A DNA stretch of 64,000 nucleotides from Tetradesmus obliquus (GCA_030272155.1 CP126197.1:558001-622000); one strand, 5' to 3'; positions 10,477 through 21,235 are shown, numbered from the stretch's first letter. Notes: generated by a model not told the origin, from the sequence alone. Numbers and translations: made by a program.

Positions 10477-13312
10477 GCAAATGCGACCATGTCATGTCAT
10501 GTTTTGTGCATTAGATCTTCTGGCAAGCAGCGATAGCTGGTGCTGCTGCAACAAAAGGTTGGCTGTCAGCAGGGTGACAGAAATGCATGTCTGCGGCACT
10601 ACAGGTCAGCCAACTTGCTGCTGGGTCATCAGCTGGGCATGCATGTCTGCGCCTTGCTGGCCTGCCTGCTGGCTGGACGCCCGAGTGCTGCCACAGCAGC
10701 AAAGGGCGGCAATGCTGGGATGCGGCAACATATCCCGTGCCTCAATTCAATGAGAACAATCCCACTTCCTGATCTGCTGCTCACCTGGAACCATCCCTCA
10801 AGCGCACATGCAAAATACTCGTGCACATCGTTCATCATGTAGATGCCAAATGAGTATGAGCCGGCAGCTGCTGCGCTGGCGTAGGCCCTGTCAATAGCAG
10901 CTTGTGTGCAGTCTGACAGCGCCACTGCGTGGATGTGGTGGCCAAACTCGTGGGCCTGCATGCAACACAGCGTTGAGAAAGGCTTGTTGAGCGTGACAAA
11001 CATGTCACTTGATCTGATTGTTGACAGCAGCTTGTGCGCAGTCTCACAGCGCCACTGCATGGATGTGGTGACCAAACTCGTGCACCTGCATGCAGCACAG
11101 GGTTGAAGAAGGCTTGTTGATTGAGCGCCGCAAACACTTCACTTGATTAGATTGTTGAAGCAGCCTGCGTGCAGTCTGACAGCGCCACTGCATGGATGTG
11201 GTGACCAATGGGGTGAGTTTGCAAACTCGTGCACCTGCGAGCAACACGACGGCGTTGATAATGCCTGCCAGGTGTACTGTATGCACTACATCCAGGCAAC
11301 TGCATACATGTGCTTGTGTGTTGGCCGCAGCAAGAAGTGAGCTGTGCAGCTCATGCCATGGTGCCCTGCTGCTGCTTGCAGCCAGGCAAATCGTTTATGC
11401 CGCTGCCGGCACAGCACATGCTTGAGGCACTGTCCTGATCCTTCCCTTATTCAAGCACGGAGGAGCATAGGCTCAAGCAGGCGCGTCTGCTTCTGCATTA
11501 TGCGTAGGGCTTGTAACATCTAACATGCATGAGGCTCACGACAGAAACAGCTAGGGGACAGCAGCTGCTGCAGCCATACAGCATCGCCATGCAGCATGTG
11601 CAGCGTGTGCTGCATGTGTGGCACAGGCTGTCAGTTCTCACCAGGATCGACTGAAACCAGTAGGGGTCATCGGGTGTCTGCAGCACACTACGTGCATCGC
11701 ACACGGTGACTGGGTTGTATTTTGTGCCTCCCACACCTGCAGCAAGCAGCACATCGAGAGCAGCAGCATCAGTCAGCGCTAGGCACTTCCGCTGCTGGTC
11801 TGCGGAGCATGCTGCAGGCTTACAAGAAGAACTTTTGGGAGACGTCATCACCTCGCGACAAATGCATATGTGTTTCCATATGTGTTTCCATATGACAAAA
11901 ACATCCTGAGGCTGATTGATTTTGCAAGCCACGTCTGTCTTGTTCTTCTCCATCTTGCTCACCTGCACACTATTTTAAGCTGACCAGTGTCCCTTTCCAG
12001 ATGCAACACAATGCAGCCCAATGCATATCAGGGGTGGCTTGCTCTTTCTTCTCACTGCCCACCTGCATAATCCCTGCTGCCAAACTCCGTTCCTTTCCAC
12101 ACGCTCTGCTCAGGGATGTCCGTCCACACCTGCTGCGGCTGCTGTATGAGCGCAAACTTGCTGGGGGGCCGGGAGCTCAGCAGCCGGCGCCTCTCATCCT
12201 CATTCAGCTGGTTGACTATTGCTGACAGCGATGCTAAAGCGAGCTCAACAGCCGCCTGCAGTGCAGTGCAGGGCAGTTCAGGGCAGTGCAGCGTATGTGT
12301 GTTTGGTTGGTAGCCTGGCTTGAGGAAAAAAAGGCTGCATTTGGATGGCCAGCACTGGGTCAGCTGGGCGGCCGGGAGCTCAGCAGCCGCCGCCTCTCGT
12401 CGTCGTTCGGCTGGTCGACAATCGCAGACAGCGATGTCAACGCCAGCTTAACAGCCGCCTACAGTGCAGTGCAGTGCAATGCAGTGCAGTGCAGTGCAGT
12501 GCAGTGCAGCGCAGCGCAGTGTATATGTGTTTGGTTAGCAGCCTGGCTTGAAGAAAAGAGGGCTGCATTTCGACGGCCAGCAAGAAGTCAGCTGGGCGGC
12601 CGCGAGCTCAGCAGCCGGCGCCGCTCGTCCTTGTTCAACTGGTCAACAATCGCAGACAGCGATGCCAGAGCCAGCTCAACAACTGCCTGCAGTGCAGTGC
12701 AGTGCAGTGCAGTGCAGTGCAGTGCAGTGCAGTGCAGTGCAGTGCAGTGCAGTGCAGTGCAGTGCAGTGCAGTGCAGTGCAGTGCAGGGCAGCGCAGTGT
12801 ATATGCGTAAGATTAAAAATCCTGCCTACATTGGTGTGGGCAGCAAAATTTGAACACCTGCCGCATGCTCACAGTCGAGTTCAATTTGCAATTGCTCATC
12901 TCTGGCACAATGTCTGAGGCCCCTATGGTGCAAAGACGTGAAATTATCTTCCTGCTCTTGTGCGGGCAGCGGGAATTGAACTCCTACCGCATGCTCACAC
13001 TCAAATTTGCTTAATTCCACACACGCTCACCTCTGGCACAATGTCCCAGGCCCAAACGGTGCAAGCACATTGAAATACCAACATTTCATATGTGATTCAA
13101 ACTGCCCACCTTTGGCACGATGTCCCAGGCCCAAATGGTGCAAGCACATTGAAACTTCAAATCTTCATGTGTGATTCAAACTCCTTACCTCTGGCACGAT
13201 GTCCCAGGCCCAAATGGTGAAGCCTTCGCTGCGGCCAGTCGGATCAGCAGCCACCACAGCCCGCTGCCAGTACTGGCCCCATTCCGGCTTGGCCCATGGG
13301 TACTGCTGTGAG

Positions 13313-13358
<46 letters not shown>

Positions 13359-13753
13359 ACACAGCAACTTATGCTGCTGGCTGCGCTGGCTGCAGCCTGC
13401 CCGCATAGTAATCCGACAGCAGCTGCTTCTCAGACTCCGTCAATGTTTTGACAGGTCTGGTGCGTTTAGTGAGGCCTTGTGCTGCTTCCTGATCACTACC
13501 CACTGCTGCGTGTATGACCCGTCTCCCTGGGTTGCTGCTGCTGCTGCTACTGCTGCTGCTGCTGCTGCTGCGAGTTGGTTGGGCTGCAATGCCCACCGCT
13601 GCAGATGCACCTGCGGGTCCAAAAACCCATTGATACAGCGAAATATGAGTGCCATTGCTTTCGTACAGTGTCAGCTCTGTGGGTGGCTCTGGCTTTTGTT
13701 CTGGGATGTTTCCCACCTGACAGCAGAAGGCAGAGCAGCAGGCAGGCAGCCAT
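7988..13753 (-). CDS. Secreted zinc metalloprotease (M34/ATLF-like fold) with ShKT domains; internal in-frame TGA
   Basis: The best-supported core is exon 10955-10785, reading AHEFGHHIHAVALS with the HExxH zinc site, then YFACALEGWF, which joins in phase to exon 10435-10238 (DGIISMHRLLARDPTLF) and to exon 9898-9495. An upstream exon (about 12250-12090) gives LSAIVNQLNEDERRRLL and VWTDIPEQ. This order resembles secreted algal and fungal peptidases with the lethal-factor-like (ATLF) catalytic fold, so the subfamily is an inference. Exon 9898-9495 encodes two ShKT cysteine modules and a Pro-rich linker (SQPSPPPNPPPSP). The first module has TGA at 9796-9794 exactly where a Cys is due. ATG at 13753 opens MAACLLLCLLLSG, a likely signal peptide. 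The N-terminal exons and those between 9495 and the last exon (ending 7988) are not resolved. Several exons exist in three or four copies. Confidence 0.6.
8605..8890. repeat. Tandem duplication of about 125 bases
   Basis: Two similar blocks share GGACAGGT, AACTGATTC, CATAAAC and GCCACCCACCTGCAGGAG, then GTGAGGTGCTGCTGTTGCCTGCT. They lie in the metalloprotease transcription unit. On the minus strand each copy carries a CTCCTGCAG that could act as an acceptor. Confidence 0.7.
8992..9150. repeat. GGCA tetranucleotide array with a higher-order 28-base period
   Basis: About 20 pure GGCA units are followed by four copies of a block in which GGCAGGCAGGAAGGCACGCA repeats. The array is intronic on the minus strand. 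Confidence 0.9.
10895..11260 (-). repeat. Three copies of the HExxH exon
   Basis: On the minus strand the stretch encoding HEFGHHIHAVALSDCTQAA, preceded by a TGCATGCAG acceptor, is present at about 10955, 11095 and 11245. The outermost copy has a 16-base insertion inside the motif. The lowest-coordinate copy is the one that continues in frame into the rest of the protease. Confidence 0.8.
12090..12800 (-). repeat. Three exon copies separated by CAGTG pentanucleotide arrays
   Basis: A minus-strand exon encoding LSAIVNQLNEDERRRLLSSR occurs near 12250-12150, 12450-12360 and 12690-12600. Each is preceded by a GCACT/AGTGC array: short at 12262-12290, medium at 12462-12518, and about 98 bases at 12690-12787. 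Only the lowest-coordinate copy continues into VWTDIPEQ. Confidence 0.85.
12895..13230 (-). repeat. Four copies of an exon end plus donor (AWDIVPE)
   Basis: The minus-strand sequence for FTIWAWDIVPE followed by a GTGAGC/GTAAGG-type donor is seen at about 13225-13188. Diverged copies lie at about 13150-13110, 13065-13028 and 12935-12898. Only the highest-coordinate copy has the full upstream exon. Confidence 0.8.
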
Positions 13754-14570
13754 GGCGATTCTCGCCGAACGCAGTGCGAACCAGCCCACAAAGGCTCCTT
13801 AGATTGCTTTATTCTGCTATTTCGAAGGTGCGGCAGTGTTGGCTGCGGTGTCTGGCGCTGACTGAGCCCACCAAGTTTTGGTGGACGACTGAAAGCCTCC
13901 TACACTGCGTGTTCAGCCTATTTAAGAAGAGCCATGATAAAAGCAATTGAAAGAAACTACGCCAGTATTTCCAGAAACTGCTGACGCCTGTCGTACGTAT
14001 AACAGATCCTACCACAGCTTGAACGGATACGAACATTGTTGTTTGAAACTGGACAGCGGTTTCGACCAATCGCCAAATGCTCGAACAGCAAAACGTCTCA
14101 AATATTTTCAACAAGGGAGGCAGGGTGATTGTTCAGCTGCAAGTCACTTTCTGCACAGCCAACTTGACTATGCAACCAGCAGACTCACCACGTGCACGTG
14201 CCCTGGTTGGCCCTGTCAGCCGCTAAACATCTGCAGGCAGTTATTAAGCAATGATTTCAGAGAACATCTGGCCTGGCACATGGCACCCACGCCAGTCTTG
14301 ATGTAGTATCTGGTGCCATTGACCGTCAATGGCAGTGGCACTGCCATGTGGTGGTGACCACTGCTGCTGCTGCTACTGCTGCTGCTGCAGTAGTATCTGC
14401 TGACCATGTTTGGCACAGGTTCCATAGTTCTTTTTGGCACCGGTTCCAATAATGTGAATTGTGGGAATAACGGGAACCGTCTGCTGTGGCACAGCCCGCT
14501 TTAGAGTCAACGGCATGCGCATTGGGCAACCAGTGAATCCATCAACGTTGATGCACTTGGTCCCATACAA
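13754..14570. other. Spacer upstream of the metalloprotease, no supported gene
   Basis: This should hold the minus-strand promoter of the metalloprotease. Reading frames here lack motifs. A CTG-rich patch lies at 14361-14390. Confidence 0.4.
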
Positions 14571-14709
14571 GAGCATGCAGCCCTGACAAATTCATGCTTT
14601 AAATCCAAGGCATATTGCTTGCACTGCCCACGGTGGGCACTGCCCACGTTGGGCAGTGCAAGCAATATGCCTTGGATTTAAAGCATGAATTTGTCAGGGC
14701 TGCATGCTC
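14571..14709. repeat. 139-bp near-perfect inverted repeat (palindrome)
   Basis: The first half is matched by the reverse complement of the second half with only two or so mismatches and no spacer. The outer ends are GAGCATGCAG and CTGCATGCTC; the centre is around TGGGCACTGCCCA. It could extrude as a cruciform or form a long hairpin RNA. Confidence 0.95.
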
Positions 14710-14800
14710 TGGTATGGGGGAGGTGACCTTTTCTGCAGCAAGCCGTTGTGCAAAAGGAATCAGTTAAGATGCTTGGCGGCAAGACCCGGCTCGCAGCCAC

Positions 14801-14835
14801 AAAGCATGCTGCCAGCACTGCTGGCAGCATGCTTT
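14801..14835. repeat. 35-bp perfect inverted repeat
   Basis: Arms of 17 bases, starting AAAGCATGCTGCCAGCA, flank a single central C. It lies directly before an AT-rich stretch and the retroelement-like segment, so it may mark the element edge or an older foldback insertion. Confidence 0.9.
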
Positions 14836-14996
14836 ATATAATATGCTTTATATGATATGCTATATAATATGCTTTATACTTTCGCCTTGCTGCATCAGAA
14901 TGAATTGTTACATTTGGGAAACGGGGCTCGCCAACCCAAACCCGAGCCCCCCTCAACACCACCACAACAGCAGAAGAAGAGGGGTGGGCGGGCGGG

Positions 14997-15058
14997 AAAC
15001 AAAAACGACTGATTGCTGCTGCCCGAAGGCAGCAGCAAGAAAGAGGCCCAGCAAGGCT
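14997..15058. repeat. 62-bp direct repeat, left copy
   Basis: Identical to 16420-16481. It contains the hairpin GCTGCTGCCCGAAGGCAGCAGC. In this copy it is followed by GGGCCCTGCCC. Confidence 0.9.
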
Positions 15059-15634
15059 GGGCCCTGCCCTTAAAAGCAGGGACCCACCTAAACCCCATAG
15101 GCACAACAGCTACACCCACCCAGCCGCCCTATTAGCAGTGCCGGCTAGTATAAACGCCGTAAACGGATAATTTATACTTTCGCCTTGCTGCATCAGAATG
15201 ACACCCAACACAACAACCCACACCAACAGGGCAACGAGCGCGCTGCGCAATGAAACACTGTCCTTGATCCCTGCTGGGGAAGGGCTCGGCGGACCCTAAA
15301 CTGCCTAAAGGAACCCCATCGCAACAGGAGCGGCAGACAACAGGAGAACAATATAACACTGGAGCAGCCACGCACTACAGCATCAGTGGCCAGCGTGCTA
15401 AGTCTGGATGCAAGTTGACACTAGAACCTCCACTCCAACTAAGAGCTGCGCAACACCTGGCAGCAATCGTGCCAACTACCCTGCTGACATTGGCTGCCCA
15501 TGCCACACAAGGAGCGTTACCGGAAAAACAACAGCACCTGCTGCAAATCCTGCTACCCTCCAACTTAGCCACGCCCACTGCTGCTGCACCTGACCCTAGT
15601 AACAACAGCCACCTGCCGAGAGCGCTGTTGTCAA

Positions 15635-16399
15635 CTAAGCTGGCGGATTGTTACTGCCTGTGCCCCCACGGCTGGAACCTCCAGACTGCTTGGCCGACTG
15701 CTTGGTAAGCGCTAAAACACGGGCTGAGGCGAGCTTCTCCAGGTGCTGCTGCACACGGCCGCCGCTCTGAATGGGCAAGCCCTCCACTCCAGCCAGCCCC
15801 TGCTCCAGAGCATGCAGCAGGCTGGGGTCGTGCTTGAACTCGCCCTTGGCCACCAGAAGGTCATGGCGCTCAGTGAGAAAGTCCAGCACGGCCTTCTGCG
15901 CTGCTGCTATCACTGCCAGGGACTTCCTGCGAGCTTCAGGAATGTCTGCAGCCCGAATCAGCTGCTCCAGCGCCTGCTGAGCGTCATAGAGGTAGGAAAG
16001 CGCCGGAGCCACTGTCTCATCGTACTCCTTGACGACAGCTGGCCCAGCCTTGCTTGCCCGGATGCGCCCCGACTCACACTCCAAGTCGAGCAAGGAGCAA
16101 GTGACTGGGGCCACTGCTGACCGCTGCACGGGATTGGTGCGCTGATGAACAATGCCACTGAACTCTGTGATGTTAACCACGTTGTCCACCGGCTCAGCAA
16201 CCTGCACCGTGGGCCTAACCCGGGAGCATGAGGAGCTGCCGGGCTCCGGCTGAGCTGACTTCGCGGCCACCTCAGCTGTTAACCTAGCTAGCTCATTACG
16301 AAGTGCTGCGACCTCAGCTGCAGTCTCCTCCGCGCTCATTTCTCCTACACGCGTGCTGTCGTCCTGGTCGTTGGTGACAACTCCACTACGCAGCCGCAT
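15635..16399 (-). CDS. Gag-like or hypothetical coiled-coil protein, 254 aa, single exon
   Basis: Opens with ATG at 16399, only 20 bases downstream of a 62-base repeat copy. Residues about 20-45 form a Glu/Ala/Leu-rich helix (EVAALRNELARLTAEVAA). A helical middle region follows with YLYDAQQALEQLIRAADIP, and the C-terminus is basic and Ser/Gly-rich (about 230-254). Size, coiled coil and basic tail suit a gag-type structural protein of a retroelement. I see no CCHC zinc knuckle, so the call rests mainly on context. No introns are evident. Confidence 0.5.
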   Translation of the reverse strand: MRLRSGVVTNDQDDSTRVGEMSAEETAAEVAALRNELARLTAEVAAKSAQPEPGSSSCSRVRPTVQVAEPVDNVVNITEFSGIVHQRTNPVQRSAVAPVTCSLLDLECESGRIRASKAGPAVVKEYDETVAPALSYLYDAQQALEQLIRAADIPEARRKSLAVIAAAQKAVLDFLTERHDLLVAKGEFKHDPSLLHALEQGLAGVEGLPIQSGGRVQQHLEKLASARVLALTKQSAKQSGGSSRGGTGSNNPPA

Positions 16400-16419
16400 G
16401 TATTTCCAAATGTACAGTC

Positions 16420-16481
16420 AAACAAAAACGACTGATTGCTGCTGCCCGAAGGCAGCAGCAAGAAAGAGGCCCAGCAAGGCT
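16420..16481. repeat. 62-bp direct repeat, right copy
   Basis: Identical to 14997-15058. It lies immediately upstream of the gag-like ORF in its reading direction and may hold its promoter or leader. Confidence 0.9.
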
Positions 16482-16530
16482 ATGCTATATATATGCATAT
16501 ATGCAGCAGGGTAAACACAGCAACACACTT

Positions 16531-16900
16531 CTATTGAACCCAAGAGCTGACCAAATAGGACAGAGCCGCAACATAAATGTCGCGCCACACATCTGCTGCT
16601 GCTGTGATGATAGCCAGTGAGTCCAACGGCGCTGCAGCGGAACAGCCAACATGCGGTATTCCGCAATCTCCTTCAGTCAGAGGAGTGGAGGAGAATATGA
16701 AACAGTAAACCGCTCCTGTGTGCGGCAGTGCACCAAAGGAAATGAGCTCCAAGCTGCGTGCAGGATTTGGTGCAACCTGGGTGCAACGTGATAAGGGACA
16801 ACAAGGAATGTGGTGAAAAGGCAAAACTGGGGTCACACTATCAAAGGGCATAACAACAAATGACACGTTGCCGGCAGTTGCGGCAGCAGTCTTGGAATGC
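16531..16900 (-). CDS. Putative last exon of an unrecognised, possibly secreted protein
   Basis: From about 16900 down to the stop at 16531 the minus frame reads VSFVVMPFDSVTPVLPF, a Cys-rich stretch with HIPCC and YCFIFSSTPLTEGDC, then DSLAIITAAADVWRDIYVAA. Composition and spacing look like real protein, with a faint resemblance to pherophorin-type extracellular domains (Cys pairs and a YCF strand). Upstream exons could not be found because 17050-17300 is repetitive. It may be a remnant. Confidence 0.3.
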
Positions 16901-17054
16901 TGCTGCCTGCATGGAATGCAGCGATGCATGCCAAGTTCAAAACTGGCATGCATACGTGCCCAGGGAGTACTATAGCTGCTGGCTGTTGAAAAGCAAGTGC
17001 ACCAGGACATGGGGGTGATGCAAATAACATGTCTAGGATTGAGGCGACACAAAT

Positions 17055-17250
17055 AACAATTATGTAAGCAGTACAGCACTTCAACTCTTGGCAGTACAAT
17101 AGAACAGGCCCCTGGCAGTGCATATTGTAGACAGTACCGCACTCCATCCCTAGGCAGTACAGCATAAATCATGTGGCAGGCCCCTGGGCAGTACATCATC
17201 ATGGTCCTCAAGCAGTACAACCAAGCACACAGTTTCGGCAGTACAACAAC
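17055..17250. repeat. Degenerate GGCAGTACA repeats
   Basis: At least six copies of GGCAGTACA or a near variant occur at irregular spacing of 20-45 bases. Some are coupled to AGGCCCCTGG. Confidence 0.65.
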
Positions 17251-17946
17251 ACATCCACTGGTCATGCACACGCCACAGACCGCCATACCTTGGCCTCACT
17301 GCCAGTCTGAATACAGACAAATGTGAAATGTGAATACAGACAACCGTATGTGGTGCCAAAGGACATGACACGACCCCTGCTCCAGCTCCAGTTGCCTCAT
17401 GCTAGTGCCATGCTTCAAGCCTCAGGTAGTAGTACTGCCAGGCCTCAGGCAGTAGTACTGTCGTGCAAAGAACACACACACAAATACAACACACATAGGA
17501 AAACAGTTATGGATGCATCACGCTTTCAACATCAGCCACAAGGACTGCAACTGCTCTCAGATTAAACAAGATGAGAAGCGTGCATATGTGCTTCAGCAAC
17601 ATGAAGCTGTGAGCTTAACACAACTGCTGTGGAGGCTCCACAGCGGCAGCATTTAACAGCTGTCACTCCACAGCAGCACCATGTAACAGCCGTCACTCCA
17701 CAGCTCCATGACAAGCTTAGGCCAAAGGCCTCTCACGCCCATTCAAGCGCATTCAAACACATTCAAACACATCGAAACACATTGCGCCATGCCGAACCTG
17801 TTCCAACGCCACGCCTGTTTGCCAAGCAATAAAACAGCAGCTGCTGCTCAGCGCAGATAACTGCGCTGGGGCCGCGACAACAACATCACACACACCCTTG
17901 CTTCCAACACAACTCCCAGCAAGAAATGCCGCCAACATCAAGGGGT
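17251..17946. other. Spacer 3' of the large subtilase
   Basis: No supported coding. Two copies of a CAGGCAGTAGTACTG-like motif lie near 17425-17460, repeats of CAGCTGTCACTCCACAGC occur near 17640-17705, and ATTCAAACACATT repeats near 17750. It should contain the subtilase 3' UTR. Confidence 0.4.
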
Positions 17947-19668
17947 TCAGGGCCCAGTTTGCAACTGCGCATCAGCCGTAGCAATCACAACCTCATCTGG
18001 TTCCGGCTGTAGCAGCACCGGGGGCACAAGAGGACCCTCAGCAGGCGCTCCCTGCCGCGCCGGCACACACAGCTGTAAGCCTGGCAGGCAGTACGGCCGG
18101 TACGTCCGTTTCCTGCAATCCCCATGTTTCCTGCAGCCCACACAGGTTCCTGCAAGGCAGTACGGCGTGCTGCCGCTGCAGTGGAAGCCCGCCATGCACT
18201 GCAGGCAGTGCCCGGATGTCATCTCACAATAACCCAGCTGCTGGCCGTCTATCTTCTGCTTACCCGCCCTGCTGCCATTGCCCGCACTTGTCTTGAAGCT
18301 GCTGCCAATCCGGCATCGGATGCGGAGTGATCTGAGCCGTACAGAGCACCTGCCAGCTCTACATGCCACCACTGCACACGCTGCATTGATGTCAGGATGT
18401 GCTGCCAGCTGTGTGCTGCAGTCACTGGCTGCCTTGCAGCTCCAAGAGCTAAAAGGAGGCAGCGCAGGCGAGGGAGATGGTGATGGTGATGGTGAGGGCT
18501 CTGGTGGCTGCTGCGGGCTAGGGCTGGGGCTTGGGTTTAGGCTGGGGCTGGGTTCAGGGCTTGGTGAGGGGCTAGGGCTTGGGCTTGGGCTGGGGCTGGG
18601 ACTTGCGCTGGCTGGTGGCGGTGCGAGTCGGGACGCGAGCTCTGCTGCTGCTGCCTGCGCTGCTTCGACGTTGAGCAGCATGCCTGAGATGTATGCGGCC
18701 GGTTGGGTAGAAGAAGGGCCCAACTTGATGCTGCCTGAGCTTGTGAGGACTTGTTTTATTTGTACTGCTGAGAGGCGGGGGTACAGGTTGCGCAGGGCGA
18801 GTGCTGTACCGCTCACAAATGGGGCGGCTGCAGGGCATCAGGGAGGCGGGAAAAGAGGAGAGAGTGCAGCAAGATGCAGGCAACGCAGAGTGAAGCATAC
18901 GATATGTGTCAGCGGGTGTGGGTGCCAACTGATCAGGTGTCGAGCCCTGATGCCTGAATGCGGGTACAGATTGCACAGGGCGGGGGCTGCGCCGCTCACA
19001 AAGGGGGCGGCTGCGGGGCGGAAAAGAGGAGATTGCAGCAAGATGCAGGCGGTGCAGAGTAAAGCATACGATGTTTTCAGCGGGTGCGGTTGAGTACTGA
19101 CCAGGGAACAAGGAGAGTCCGGCGCAGGCAGTGCAGTTCAGAGCAGCATACATTTGTCGGCGATTGTGGGTGAGTACAGAACAGGTAACGAGCCCTAACG
19201 TCCGGGTATGTTAGCAGGTTTTGCGCCTTTGGACTGCAGCGGAGGGTCCGTGATGTTCGAAGAATGTGCCGTGCCAGGAAGAAGTGCATGCTTACTTGTT
19301 GCAACCTATAGTTGCTGCCCCGTACACAGCTACGCAGTTCTATATGAGTGCTTGTGTAATGCCAAGTGCATGTGGATTGCCAAGTGTTTGTGTGCTGCTA
19401 AGTGCTCACCAAAGCTTGTGCCCGACTGCTTCTTGTACGTCCCAGTCAGATAGGTTGTCCAGATGTTGCTGCCAGCTGCATAACCATCGTCAGGAGCAAC
19501 AGCAGCAACCAGCAGCAGCAGCAGCAGCAGCAGCCAGTCACACAACTTGCACCAGCAGCAGCAACATATGCATGACGCTGGAAGCAATTCTCTAACATCT
19601 GCTCATTTGGCAAGCTGCCTCTACTGTGCCTCACAAACCAAACAGTCAGCTTCAAGGCAAGCGCATGT

Positions 19669-19718
<50 letters not shown>

Positions 19719-21170
19719 ACTTACGTGCTGCAATCTGCACTTGCTCGCCCCAGTTGCTGTAGTAGGCCAAATTGTTGGAGGAGTCTGTGGCTGCAACAGC
19801 CAGCACACACTCCATGCCAGGCCTGCAGGAAAGGCAGCAGGACAGGCGAGTCACAGAAAAGATCATCAGTCAAACAAACCACAGACCTGCCTGGTGAACG
19901 AAGGCAGCTGTGGCTGCAACAGCTAGCCAGCACACAATCCATGCCAGGCCTGCAAGCAGGGCAGCGCAGCAAAGTGAACACACACGCGGCGGCGATAAGC
20001 AGCAAATGCGGCAAACCACATAGGTGCAAGGTATGCTACGGACAACACATGTGCTGTGCAGTGTACGATAGCTATAGTGTGCTGATCCTGTGGATGCAGC
20101 TGCATGTGCAGTCACATCAACAACAGGAAGCTCCAGCTGCCTCTGAACCACTACTCAGCTCCAACACACGCTGCAGGTGGACGACACACACAAACAGCTG
20201 ATATTACAGCTTTTTCTACAGCCTAGAACATACCTGCCAGCAAAGCCAGCTGGGTAGGCGCTGCCATTGCCCACATCTGCTCGCTCATTGCCAGCCGCCG
20301 CTATAAATAACACGTCTACAACAGCACAACAAACAGCACCCGCAGCACAAGCAGCAGAGGTTCAGGCCAAGCTGACCTCTTGGTCAACTCTGCAGTCATC
20401 TGAAGCAACCATTGCAGTGCATGCGAGACACAGGCAATACAGCTGTGCCAATGTATTGCTGTGCACAAGACGCACAGCGAGATAGGGTGGACATGGAAGA
20501 ACATCAGCAGCAAGCGGCTTGAGCTGCTGCCTTGCAAGCCCCTGCCTGTCTCTTGCAGCTGTGCTGGCGGCTGCTTCTGATCGATAACCGTATCCCCTAC
20601 CCACCATGCTGACAGACAGGGATGTACAACCGCCTATAACGAACATGCGGCTTTGGCTGCTGCCCTGCTTGCCTCTGTCTCCGGCATCAGTTGCTGGCAA
20701 TCTGCCTCACTCACCATGCTGACAGGCGTACGCAACCGCCTCCTCCAGGTATGTGGAGGACTCCGTGTCTCCCCAGCTGTTGCTCAGCACGGCTGCCGCG
20801 TTTTTTGAAATCATGTCATAAATGCAGTCGGCCGCATCTGATGAATAGCCGCCGCTTGCATTCATCATCTTGCAGGAAACGAGGCTGGCGCTGCTCATCA
20901 CGCCTAGGGGTGTGTTGTCACCCGAGTTGTGGCGAGCTGCCATGATGCCCGCAACAGCAGTACCTGCAAGGTTCAGCAGCAGCAGTGGTGGCAACAGCAG
21001 CGGCAGCAGCAGCAGCAGCGGTATGGTTAGGTGTCAACTGCTTTCATCATCTTGCAGGAAACCAGGCTGGCGCTGCTCATCAGGCCTAGGGGTGTGTTGT
21101 CACCCGAGTTGTGGCGAGCTGCCATGATGCCGGCAACAGCAGTACCTGCAAGGTGCAGCAGCAGCAGTGA

Positions 21171-21235
<65 letters not shown>

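Larger units (their letters stand above)
14837..16500 (-). mobile_element. Probable non-autonomous retroelement or insert with gag-like ORF
   Basis: A 62-base identical direct repeat lies at 14997-15058 and 16420-16481. It flanks a single intronless ORF (16399-15635, minus strand) in a region where other genes are intron-split. A second repeated segment of about 31 bases (TTTATACTTTCGCCTTGCTG and onward) occurs at 14873-14903 and 15171-15201. AT-rich ATGCTATATA stretches lie at both outer ends. No reverse transcriptase, integrase or transposase was found, and true LTR borders and target-site duplication were not pinned down. A domesticated gene with repeated flanks is the alternative. Confidence 0.5.

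Noticed and set aside
13369-13791. Alternative first exon frame of the metalloprotease (TELTLYESNGTHISLYQW)
   Set aside because: It looks protein-like but has no ATG and no clear join to the signal peptide frame MAACLLLCLLLSG; left unresolved rather than called separately.
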